A program made the position numbers and the translations under genes. Of a DNA stretch of 64,000 nt, positions 26,034-37,900 are shown in pieces. The stretch covers positions 40,422,383-40,486,382 of the forward strand of contig JACSVZ010000001.1 of assembly GCA_014706295.1 (NCBI GenBank). The letters are read 5' to 3'. The notes beneath the pieces are model-generated. The model did no database searches, was not told the origin of the DNA, and worked only from the letters and a program-made list of their open reading frames with translations. Position 1 is the stretch's first letter. The number at the start of each line of letters is the position of its first letter. The DNA is from Lycocorax pyrrhopterus obiensis. Lineage: Eukaryota; Chordata; Aves; Passeriformes; Paradisaeidae.

Positions 26034-26305
26034 TAATCACAGAATCATATAGTTTGGAAAAGTTCTCCAAGATCACTAAGTCTAACCACTAAATCCAGCA
26101 CTGCCAAGTCCACCTGTAACCATATCCCTCAGTGCCACATCTACATGCCTTTTAAATACCTCCAGTGATAGTGACTCCACTACTTCCCCAGGCAACCTGT
26201 TCCAATGCTTGTTAAACCCTTTCCATGAAGATTTTTTTTCCTAATATCCAATCTAAACCTCCCCTGGTGCAACCTGAGGCGATTTCCTCTTTGCCTCCTA
26301 AAGTA
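26034..26305 (-). mobile_element. CR1 LINE, 3'-terminal fragment
   Basis: Minus-strand copy with its tail at the left edge (AATCACAGAATCATATAG on the plus strand). It is followed by the CR1 3' blocks seen as AGTTTGGAAAAG, CACTGCCAAGTCCACC, GGCAACCTGTTCCAATGC and CCTAATATCCAATCTAAACC. It ends near 26305, 5'-truncated and without the catalytic region. It shares diagnostic sequence with the copy at 32714-33020, which suggests the same CR1 subfamily. Confidence 0.9.
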
Positions 26306-29300
26306 TGATCATCATAATCCCCGTGCTAGTGTTCCTCAACTCACCATAGGCATTGCTGTGAATTAATTTTTCTCATCAAACCTAATATCCACTAACACAC
26401 TGATGTGCTGTGAATTTTTAAACACATACAATGACTTTCTGAGTCATGCCCACTCACTTAAAAAAGTTCTAGCCACATTTAAAACACAACCAGTTAAGTG
26501 CATTTCACAAAATACTCAACTCACCATTGGCCACTGTGTATGCAACTAGTCCCTACAAAAGTGTTGCTTTGGTAATGAAACCATCACTCTTCCTCCACTT
26601 CATCATCTTTCTCCTAAATTCTGTGTACTTGGAATTACGTTGTATATGTAAAATCTCTGCAAGCCAAAATTCTTCAATAAAATAATTTTTGACTTTGTTT
26701 GAATCTGTCTGCTTCTAATGAAGGTCTACTCCCAGTGCTTGCAGGACTTAAAGTCCTTATAAGAGTGTTCTTCACTGAGCACAGGACTCTTTGCCATCAG
26801 TTAAGAGAGTGCATACACTTCAGTTCTGCTATGGAGAGGGATACTCAAATCCCAGTAAAATACCACTTCCTCACTGGGATAAGAAACACAAGAGGGAAGA
26901 ACCATATTCCAACAGAAGAATGGGTATGAGCATGGCTGTAGCATTTCTTGTTGAACCATCAGTACTGGGAAAATCAACTGGATATGCCCAACAGCAGGAA
27001 GATTTTTGTTAGTCTTTACAGTACTCTGCCAACAAAAAATTGAAGATGGCAACTCTAGGCAGCCACTACCAGTGAAGGAGACTGGAGACAGAGGAAAAGG
27101 GTGGAGTGTTAGCATTTCAGTTCGGATTCAGTTTCGATGCAATGATGCTTGCAAGCACAGGCACAACTGGCAGGTATGCAAGCGGTAAAGCCTCCAAAAG
27201 CTCCGGCATTTGTTTAGGTAACTTATTTTAAGTAGATGGCACATGAAAAACATGCTACATGCCATAGAAGTAGATAGTGCCATCTACAGTTGGGTTGTCA
27301 GGCATTTTCCATTATTAAACACTGTTTTCAGCTCCTTTTAAAATTTTGCTAAGTCATGTTCCACCCTATGCAGATTTTCTTAGGGAGCTTTCAACCACAG
27401 CAGTTTAGGTATACTACTGAAAATTAGAAAAGAGAAACATTCACTGTATTCCAAGTATTTCTTTGCAAAGTTTCAAGTGGTATCAGGCTGCTGAGAAAGG
27501 GCTTAAAATCTGGACAAGGAATAGCCTGCTGTCAGAACTATTTCAGGAAAAAGTATGATGTTTTGAGAAGGCCTAATTTATGGCCTATGACACCTGTATC
27601 AGAACGTGGGACAAGGCTGCAGCCTTAATTCTACAATGTGCTTATGTTGAAGACTCAAGATAACAATGGGAACATTCTTTTTGACATTTTTATTCAACAA
27701 TTTCAGACTTATTTATTCAAAAAATCACTTCTGCTCCATCCCAATGAATCAAATTCTTCGCAACAAAAGGACTGACACAAGCACACATCCACCTCCTCCC
27801 ACGAGAAAACATCCAAAAGATTGACTGAGAGCTGAAGACAGTGAACAGAGTGAAAATTATTATCATATGATCCTTTTCTCTCTGCGTCCAACATTGTCTT
27901 CTAGAAGGACTTAATGATTTCAGCTTCTTATAGTCTGAAACAAATGTAGGATTCAGCTTTATGACCACAGAATCTACTGATGTTTTGGCAGTAGAGAGGA
28001 GCACGCACTGAAATTATTTTGAAGCTGTCATTTGCATACACCCAGACAGGCATGCAAAACCAAACTGAGATATTGTTCAAAATCCCCATGGAGATTCACA
28101 CATTTCAGCCTATCTCTCTCCCTGTGACTACACTGTTGTGTCCCATTAAAAGTCATCTCAATCACAGAGACGCTTGCATGAGTAATTCCAAGAGGGACTG
28201 CAGCTTCTTGTTGTATCATCTCTCAAATGCCCAGGAGAGCTGTGCTGGGAAGCCCAACATCTGAATGTCCTCACACTGATGACAACTGAAGACTTTTATG
28301 TGTGACAGTCATTCTGAAATTGCCCCTAAAACCAGAAAAGGGCAAGAGTCAAAAACTCCTTTACACAATCTGAACACAGAGGGAGTGTAGCAACAACAAT
28401 TTTTTTAGCAACATGTGAACACGAGACCAAAATTAACCTTTACTGTACTGCAGATCAGAGCCAGGAGGGTTTCCCTTTGTCTGTATTTTCCAGCTCTGAA
28501 GGCATAAGCCCTGCCAGCTCCTATGTTAGTCCAAAGTCCTGGAGGTTCACCTACCCCAGAGCCAGCACATCCCATAAAAAGAGCTTTCCTGGGAGTTCAC
28601 CTTCATTCAAATCTTCACAAATCTTCTGCTCCTCAGAAGGACAGAAAAGAGTATTAATTAAAATGTTATTTTCCTGCCCTCAACAAACTTGTAGAAATGT
28701 TAATGCTCTTTGGGTAGGATTAAACTGTCTCGTCACCTCTTCAGAATAAGGTAGTGTCTGCCTGCTGATTAACCAAGAAGAAACAATCTGTCAGAGGAAA
28801 ACACTCCTTTCCCTTCGGCAGGATGACATTCGTATCTGAAGGTGAAGTCTTTTCCTGTGCTGAAATAGATCTTGAACACTGTCACTTGACAAGTGTACTC
28901 TACCAAAGCAAATAAATGGCATTAATGTGTGCAGTTCATTGCTAGCTCTTCTTTTCAAGCATGTGGTAATAATAATAACTTTGCAATAAAAACAAGAGTC
29001 AGAAATGAAAACAAGAGTCAGGAACCAGGAAAACAGGAGTCAGGAACCACGATCCCCAGCACTGGCCGGGGTACATACAACGTGGCAGAACCAAACTCAG
29101 ACAAAAAAAGAAGAGTTTCTGAAATGTGCCTTGAGGTTTGCTGTGTTCTTAGACCCTTTTAAACATGTTACGCTTATTTCTTTCTGCTTAATCTTCTACC
29201 TTGTGGTGGGATGACCCCAGGTGGTAGGTAAATCCCCATCCAATCACTCTTACCTGAAGACAACATGAGTTTTCTTCTTTTCCTTCTTAGGCTGGTACTT

Positions 29301-32300
29301 GGAGTTGAAGATAACTACTGGCGACGTACAGAGTTTTACAATCTCTATGTACAAAACTCTCCATCTTCTGGAGCAAAGAACAGTCTCCAGAAATCTGTAC
29401 TATCTACCATTTGTCAGAAACAGAGATCCCTATTCCTCTTACATGAAAACTTTTAAGCATAAGCAGGGTACAGGCCTGTTAATACTCGCAGCATGACTCT
29501 TGCAGTTGGTCTCCTGCAGCTCTCCAAGCCATGTTTTTTTACACACCAGCAAATTTATCACTTCCCTTCTGCTCCACATGGCTGTCATTTGGGCTGTGGC
29601 TCCTTGGCAAGGCCTTCACTGGAAGAGCTGCTTTCTGAGCAGCATACTCTGCTGCCACAGCCAGCTTCTCTTCTGCAATCCCAGTGTGCCAAACAACGTC
29701 CCTGTCTCACTATATGTCTCTCTGACCTGGTTTCTCTCAAGCTGAATTTTAGGCAAGTTCATCATTCTGATGAAGAGACACACCTGTGGAGCCCAGAAAA
29801 ATAATTGCAAGCATTCACTTCATCTGTACTTGAAGCATTGCTTTCAAAGTGCAGAATTGTGATTTTTATCATGCAAAACCAACTCCATATTCAACATGGA
29901 AAATTCGTAACATTTCTGCAACATTACATGCTCCCTCAGAAAAGTACATACTTTCCTGAGAAGACCCTACTCTTAAATGGGTTCACAAGTCCTTGTCACT
30001 CCCTCTCCTACCATCACAAAGAAAAAAAAAAATCTGTAAAATCTTTATCAATAGTCTGCTTACAGGCACTGTAAACTGCTAATTAATCTGAGAATTGCAT
30101 CTTCTTTTCCTATTGTACAGCAACCACAAGCTGCTTAGTATCTGCTTACACTTCTATTAATTCATCAAGAAAGCTACCACAGATGAGAAACAAAATTCTG
30201 TGTTGGAACAGCTTTGTCATTCCTATTCTACAATTACAAAGGAGGGAAAACGGCAGAGCACCACGTTTTATGACTCTTTGGGCGCTGAACCCTTAAGTGC
30301 ACTGTGCACTAGCAACTCTGCAGTACTCAGAACTGCCACTAAGGAAGCAGCTATAGGTTCCTCTTCCTTTCCCTTTCAAGGATTCATAGCGTCCCGCCAC
30401 GCCAAGGGCAGAATCAGGCACAAGAAGAAACATCTCATATCCATCTTTATCAACATCACGCGAATCTTTTTAATGATAAATTAAGCATAATGAATGAGAT
30501 AAATGTCTTTTTCCTCACTCAGCCGCCAAGAGGAAAAAATTACGGTTACTGTCAAATACCTCACTAAGATGTATGAAGATCACTCAGGTAGGGCGCAAAG
30601 AAGCTAAAATGCCACGTGACACAGACAGAAATGAAGAAGATTGGGAACATTTCTGAGCCTGGATTATGCTAGACTTCTCTTCCTCCTAAAGTACTCAATA
30701 CTCTGAACAGCAAACTGAAAAATACAAAAATAAACTTAAATTTTGTTAATGGCACAACACGAACACTGAAATCTCACTGTCCTTTTTCCTACTGAAACCA
30801 GAAAGAAGTAACGCATTCTAGAAAGTCACCTGAGTTTATTTCCTTGCAATCTACCCTTCACAAATAAAATAATTCTGTTACATCAAACACAAAATTTAGA
30901 GTTCAGACACTCATAGATTAAGCACTTTCCCCCCTCCTCAAGCTCTTGCTTGAAAAAATCCACATCAAAATGCACTATTTCTTTATTTCAGGGCTGCATT
31001 ACCAAACATTCCCCTGCTGCTGACACCCTGGTTCTCCCCTTTCTATCCTGCCACCTGGTTTTACCACAGCTCATTAGAAAACTTTCCTTCATCTTCCCTG
31101 ATGCATGCTGGAAAGATAAACACAAAAACAAGGAGATCTTCCTTTATTATGGCTTAAACACACTTCAGGTTGTTTAAGGGGTTGCTATGAAACTTACGCT
31201 ATAAAAATCACACTGAAGCATGAAGGTGTCATTTAAAGACAGTATTTTCAAAACATGCAGATGCATACTTTCCACAACATGAAGCTGACAAGGCTTTCTA
31301 AAATAAGCTCAGTGGACAAAAAGGAAAGTGAATGTCTTACGCTTGGTGAAAATATTTTCCTTCCCTGTGCTTTGATCACTCTATTGGCCTCCCTTTCCAT
31401 TTATCAATACCACTTTTTTCCCCTTAATCAGCCCATTGGGGGACAGCTGCCAAACCAAGCTGCATCTCTTCAGCAGAGGGCAGGCAGTGGCACTTACAGA
31501 CAACTTTTCTCTGGGCACATCTGCTCTGTGAACAAACAAAACACAGATATACATCAGGGCTTTACACCCACTGTCTTTTTTTTTTCTGCTGGGTTCTACA
31601 CTATTCTTTCAAAACAGATTTTCCTCAGCATGTTCCACACATCCTCAACAGCTTCAGGTTTTCTGAAAGAGCAGAGACAAAGCACCAGATCTTTTGCCCC
31701 TGCAGAAACCTTTGCGTCCTGCTTGGTAAAGTGTACCCTAAGAATTCCCCTTTCCCCCTTGGCTGGCTGGTGCAAAGGCAGTGCAGTCCCAGTTAAATTA
31801 GCACTCTGTACTTAGGTGCTGCATGCAGCAGCTTCAACTCAAGGACAATTTACACTTCTCACAACAGCAATTTAGCAGAGATCAAAGGAGATGATAAAGA
31901 ACTTAACTTTGCCATGCTAGTGCTTGCTCTCTAAAGCTCATAAAAAGTTACTGAATTATTTATTTGAGAACTAAAAAAAAAAAACTTTTACATTTGAAGG
32001 TGGCAAATGGCCTCATTTTCAAGGCTGTTAATTCAACATCCCTAATCAGCATCCCAGAGAAATGTATTTATTAGCCATAAAATGAGGTTTCACAGATTTT
32101 ACTTTCTCAGTTGAGTATTTTTCCTACTATGGGAGATTAAAGGTATGTAGAACTATTTATCTTTTCTTTTCCCACCCAAAAATCTTTTGCAATCCATTAA
32201 ACTCCTTATAACTTTTTTTTTTAAAGTGTATCTTAGTTTTGTTGTATTGTTTCTTCTCCCTGGTTTTACTACACTAATTTTTTTTGTTATTAATAATTTT

Positions 32301-32713
32301 TTTTTCTTTCCAGCTTCTTTACTGCATTTCCAAACAACTTTGTATTTTGCTGCTGCCTGTTTTTCCACAGGCTGTGCATCCCTACCTCCACCATGGCTTC
32401 TGCTGCTTTCTCCGTGTTCCGTGTAAGAGGTTTGCCCAGGCAGATCCACCTTGCAAGACCCCTCACCTCTCCTCCCTTCCCTGCAACCCAGCAGGCACTA
32501 ACCTCATCCACTCACAATGGCCAAGAAGCAAAAGGCATACTGCAGGCAACCCAGTGGCTATTCCCATGGAGCAACAGCTGCCAGGCAGGACACTTACCTC
32601 TCTCAAATGCAGCACCATGCACACCCCCACAGATCATGTGGGTTTCTGGAAGAGCAACAGGGAGGTAGCAAAATGCAACATGGATAAGGATTTTGGCAGA
32701 ACCTGAGCCAAAG
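26306..32713. other. Intronic sequence without a supported gene
   Basis: Unique-looking sequence with a degenerate tandem repeat at 28989-29050. It includes a 186-codon plus-strand open frame at 31255-31815, the longest in the window. That frame shows no domain, no codon structure suggestive of selection and no neighbouring exons, and one frame of this length is expected by chance in 64 kb read in six frames. Confidence 0.5.
28989..29050 (+). repeat. Degenerate tandem repeat, about three units
   Basis: Three successive units of roughly 20-22 bases, each containing AAAACA(A/G)GAGTCAG, the last two also sharing GAACCA. It reads as a small minisatellite. Confidence 0.8.
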
Positions 32714-33020
32714 CACAGAATCATTGAATCATTTAGTTTGGAAAAGTCCTCCAAGATCACAGAGTTCAACACAGCACTGCCAAGTCCACCATTAAACTGT
32801 GTCCCTCAGAGTCACAGCTACACATCTCTTAAATACCTCCAGAGATGATAACTCCACCACATCCTAGGCAGCCTGTTCCAATGCTTGACAACCCTTTTGG
32901 GAAATAATTGTCCCTAATATCCCATCTAAACCTCCCCTGGCACAACTTGAGGCCATGCCCTCTCATACTGTCTTTTGTCACTTGGGAGAAGGGACACCCA
33001 CCTCAGGTGAGGCAGTACCA
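32714..33020 (-). mobile_element. CR1 LINE, 3'-terminal fragment
   Basis: Minus-strand copy. The tail at the left edge reads CACAGAATCATTGAATCAT on the plus strand and is followed by TTTAGTTTGGAAAAGTCC, GCACTGCCAAGTCCACC, GCAGCCTGTTCCAATGC and ATCTAAACCTCCCCTGG, all CR1 3'-end blocks. It reaches slightly further toward the element's 5' side than the 26-kb copy. The right edge is uncertain by a few tens of bases. No intact coding sequence. Confidence 0.9.
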
Positions 33021-34879
33021 GGACAACCAACAGACCACAGCTTCTACGTAAGGTCACAATATGGCAACAGAAAGATGCAGTAAAGGCAAGCCAGGAGAGG
33101 CTGCAAATCCTTGACTGCCTGAGACATTTCTCTGTGGCCCTCATGGAACCTTCCATGTGAATCCTTCTGGGCTCACAATGGTTCCACCCACTTGGCCACC
33201 AACAACTCATCCAGCATTGCACTATCCCTTCAGACACCTCTTCAGCTGTCTGAAGGAGTGCTAAAATCAAGGGCCTAATGGCAGCTTACATCAGGAGGGC
33301 TCTGGGGAAAGTCAGCATAACCTCTGCAAGTGCACCACACCTTTCCTGACAGTGATCTCCTTCACTTTTCTCCTCCTTGCTTCTCCCAGCACACTCACGC
33401 CCAGGCAAAGGGGAACACAGTCAGTCTTCCATGTCATAGTTGCACTGCTTGAAACAAGGGAGTAAAATCATACTTATCCCCCATCCAAGGGAGTACCAGA
33501 GTAAAGAAGTCTTTCCTGCTCACTTCAAGGAATCACTACAGGGAATGTCTGTAGTAAGCCCTGTTCCACTCTGCCAACTCCTACCTTTTTAAATATGTGT
33601 CCGGGTGATTTCCCTAAAACTCCACTATCTGGAGTCATATTGTCCAATACACTGACATTCCATTCAGAAAAAAAAAATCAGCCTTACTTTCACAGTTTCA
33701 CACGAAAGACTAGAAGACCAATCCAAACACAATTTTAAAATATAAAAAAAACACAGAAGGGGAATTACTTTTCCCACTTTTTACACTTGCAGAATTTATT
33801 TTCTGATTTTTAGGTACAGCAATATCATGTCTTTTAGTAGACCATGGAGGGCTCTGTCCTGCATGGCCAGTAACTCGCATGTACCAGCTCAGAAGTTTCT
33901 CTCTACCAGTGCTCAATCACCCCTGGTCCCCACAGGCTCTCTGAAGAAAGAAAGGTCACGCTTTTCACATTTGCTCTAATTCACTCTAGATTTGCCTTCT
34001 GAAAGGGATAAGAGTAATAAAGCATGACATACCAGGCTCTTTCCTATACTACCCTTCCCCCTCCCACTGACTTTCATGTTCTTCGTCCGTAAACAGATGC
34101 CTCTCTCTTCCACTTTAGGTAGGAGCTTGCATTTTGCTAAAAGAGAGGAGGAAACTATCACATGGTGAAGCAGAAGATAATTTCTTCCCTAGCCCTTCTC
34201 AAACACTGGTTGAGCTTAAAAGTTTTAGAGCTTCCCATGATTGCTGCTCCCCATACAATACAAGTCAGGTGCAGGTCAGCAGACTGGGAAAAATCACAAA
34301 GGAAGGAAGATTATTGTTTATCCTACGTTAACTACAGCAGCCCTGAAATTCTAGATTAAAAACATTTTTGCTGTGTCCTCTAGCACTTGACTGAGATTTA
34401 TGCAGAGGCAGAGCAAGATAACACCTTTCAGAGTGACTTAGCTTACTCAACTGAAACTTTAATGAACCCCACTCATAGAAGCCAGTCTCCAGCAGGCCAG
34501 GAGCTGTGCAGTGCAGCTGAGACACAACAGCATTGCATTACAGTCCTTAAACTCCTGCCCATTTTATACTGCAGCCTCTTGATTTCACAAAGGAATTTTA
34601 AAATGTAAGTGCTAGACATACACAATAGTTTATCAGTATCACCTGCAATACTCCACAAAATGTATTGCATAATATAACATTATGCACCTCCATTATCTGT
34701 GATGGCAAAATTCCTGCACTAACTCACTGAGTATACTCTGATTTTGATCCAACAAGGAACAGAAGTTTAATAGCCAGGCCAAAGAAAAACTGGGAAGCCT
34801 AAACAACACCTTGTAAAATCAACAATTACCAAGTCAAACAGCCATGCCAAGAAAAGGCTGGGAGGTGAGGGTTCAGAGT

Positions 34880-34937
34880 TCTTTCTTTCATTTTCTTTCC
34901 TTTTTTTCTTAAACAAAGAAAGAAAGAAAAAAAAAAA
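34880..34937. repeat. Low-complexity foldback (TTTC)n / (GAAA)n
   Basis: A pyrimidine tract of TTTC-like units is followed within a few bases by a purine tract of GAAA-like units ending in a run of A. The two halves are roughly complementary and could pair into a hairpin. Confidence 0.75.
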
Positions 34938-37900
34938 CCTACTTAGAAAACTGACACCTACATGCAAACGCTGCTTCAAAGCTTTCAGCACAATCTCCCA
35001 GGGCAGAACAATAGCGGCTCTGTGCTCATAACCAGCTCAGGCTGTTCCAGGCAGGAAGAGGGTGCCCTCGCCTTTTACAGCAAATGCTTTTCTGTCTGAC
35101 GCTCAGGTCTATGAAATCTGGCTCAAGCTCTTGAAAATTCATAGTCTATGAAGCAGGACAGTGGGCAGCAAGTAGGTACTCCAGTGACTGAGGCTGTGAT
35201 TAGATGCTTTTAGCAACATCTGCCTACCCCAGTCCTGCTCAGTTTCTGCAGTACTTAGGCTGTAAAAGAGGCAGAATCACATTGAGAGATAAGGAATTTC
35301 AAAGCACCCCTTGTTCCACTGAAGTCCTTACAGTGCCAGCAAAAGGATACCTTGCAACAGGTACTATCTTGCTAAGTAAGAGGAAAGCACAGATCTGCCA
35401 TGAGAGCTGTCGACCTGCCAAAAAACCATAAAAATCAGCTGTCTGCTGTCAGGTCTATTAAAAAATTCCTAAAGTAGGCCAGTTAGAGAGGGTTGGCTTA
35501 TTAAAATACAGGTTCTAAAATACCGCTCTCCACAGGTTGCCCCAAGAACGACTGACCTAAGTAAGAATTTATCAGATTCCCCAAGATCGACATTGATCCA
35601 TTCAGAGCTTTAAACATGGTTCTTTAGCTCTGGACTCATCTCAGAAACAGACATTAAAAATATCAAATGTTCTTCTGTGAAAACCAGTTCTCTCTCAACC
35701 AGGAAAACAGAGCAGGGACAACAGCTCTGGCAAAGAGCTTTTCTTGAAGTGAGCCAGGCAAGCTTCTGCAGCTTGTCCCCAGTTTTACGTCATGACTGGA
35801 GAGGTGCTTGTTGCTTGACCTGCATGTGAACATCCCTATCACACATCAAACTCATGCAAGCATCCCTGCTGAGCACCTTGGCAGATTCAGTCCCATCCCA
35901 GGACTTCTGGTGGAAAAGGCCCAGGGAGAAAACTGCGGGAGTCTGCAGTGCCACAGTTCCATCCCTGCACAGCGCTGAGTAGTTGTGAGAAGAGAGCAAA
36001 GTGAGCTGCTTGCTCGATGATCTACTGCCAGAAAGGCACTTGGGATCTGGCATGCCATGTAATACATATAAAAGGCCATCACATGATTATTTTCACCAAA
36101 CACATGGTTTTAGGATGGAGGGAAAACAAAACAATGCAGCAAAGCTGTTTATATCAGTAGTTGCACTTGTATACAACCATCCTGTTTGTTAGGCTCTTCA
36201 AATCTCAGAGCACTGGTGGTTGCAGCACCCCATCACATTGGAAATGCAGCTTTCTCTAAATGAGCTCATGCAAACTTTTTCTCCTAGAGCAGCAGATAAT
36301 TTTATTACCCTAGAAGACTTGCAGGACTGTTTCTGCACCATGGTATAAATGGGAGAAATGTACACTCAGAAGATTTTATTGTAAGTTTTGCATTGCTGCA
36401 CATGTAAAAGAATTGTTAAGGGTTAATATGTAAGGGTCCATGACTTGCATGTTAAAATGGAAAAACTTCTTGACAGGACAAAAACGTAATCAAAATCCTT
36501 CCTCACAAATCTAAAGCCCTTAAGGGAACAAAAGATCTATGTCAAGCAAGTTCCTTTAGACATAAACTTCCACATTCTGTAATGTAAGTGGAGGTTATGG
36601 CATGATACTGTCTACAGTAAGTGCTCCATAAGAAATATAAGGTTTGACTACTGTTTACAGAAAGAACCCCCAAACCAACCCTCCCCCTGCCAAAACCCCA
36701 AAGCAACCCAACAAAACCCTCCAGAAATAATGGTGCATTAGAAATATTCTGAAGTGACCTCTATTTCAAAAACCTTGAAATTTTATTTTAGTGTAAAGGC
36801 AATGAAACGCACTGAATTTGTCACAATATTTAAAACATTCATTTGTTCCTGACTTACACCCAGGCAGGTTACTCCCCATTGGGATGCTCCTTGCCTTCAC
36901 ATCTGAGAAAGAGCAACTGCCACAAAGGGAAGTGACTCAATTTAAAAAAATCCCAGCAGGTTGTGCCTTCTGCCAAATGCCCGTGGCTTCTCAGGACAAC
37001 AAAGCAAACGGACATATTTCTGTTAGGACACCTGCGACAGCAGAAATGTCATCAAATCCATAAACAGTTACTGACCTGCCAGAACAAATGTCATAAAACA
37101 AAATTAAGGCCCATCATCCAGTTAAAAGGATTTCTGAGAGAGATTTACAAGGGCAATCTATACACGCTTACCCCGGGCAGTGCGTGATCAGCAGTGCTCT
37201 GCCACAGCTCATCTGGCATCTTACAGCCCTTGGCTTCACGGGGTGGGGAGCGCAACCTGCACTCCTGTTAATAAATACCCATTCCCATTCCAAACTCCAA
37301 AGTGCTGCTTACGCCTCGTCGAGAGAAAGGCTGAGTGACTTCCCTTCAACTGTACTCATCTGTGTCGAATTTCACTATCAGTAAGTCAACGCGTAATCAC
37401 AATCATCCATCCATAAAAGCTGGGGGATGGAAAGAGAAAAAGGGATATGTCCTTATTTTTCAGGCACTAAGGAGAGAACTGGGGATTTTCCAAGAGTCCA
37501 GAAACCAGAGAACAAGAGTGATCAAAAACTTCTGGCTGTTGTTTCTGCTGGTATGTATCTGGATCCACACAAACACATACATGTCAGTGGTACACCACGG
37601 CTTTAAACGGTAACAGGAAATTACCAGATCAAGATGACCTTCATTTCTCAACACAACTGCACTCGCACCACCAGAGGCATCTCAAGTGATTCGGTCTGGA
37701 CTAGGCTCCATTTCTTGGTCTATTCACTCTGTCGAGATCAGCTACTGGATAAACATCAGAGAGATGCTTATCACAGGGACTCCACTGCCTCACTGCTTTA
37801 ACACAAAATCAGTTGCCTGAAAATACCAGCAGTTAAGGAAGCAAAATCTCAGTGTTCCCCTGAGTTTAGGAGAACCACATCACTGGCAAACAGCAGACCC

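Noticed and set aside
27232..27287. 11-bp inverted repeat (GTAGATGGCAC / GTGCCATCTAC) with a 34-base loop
   Set aside because: Inner bases do not extend the stem, so it does not look like a microRNA hairpin. An 11-bp match at this spacing is expected by chance in a window this size.
31255..31815. 186-codon open frame on the plus strand, the longest in the window
   Set aside because: About one frame of this length is expected by chance in 128 kb of double-stranded six-frame sequence of this composition. No domain, signal or neighbouring exon supports it.
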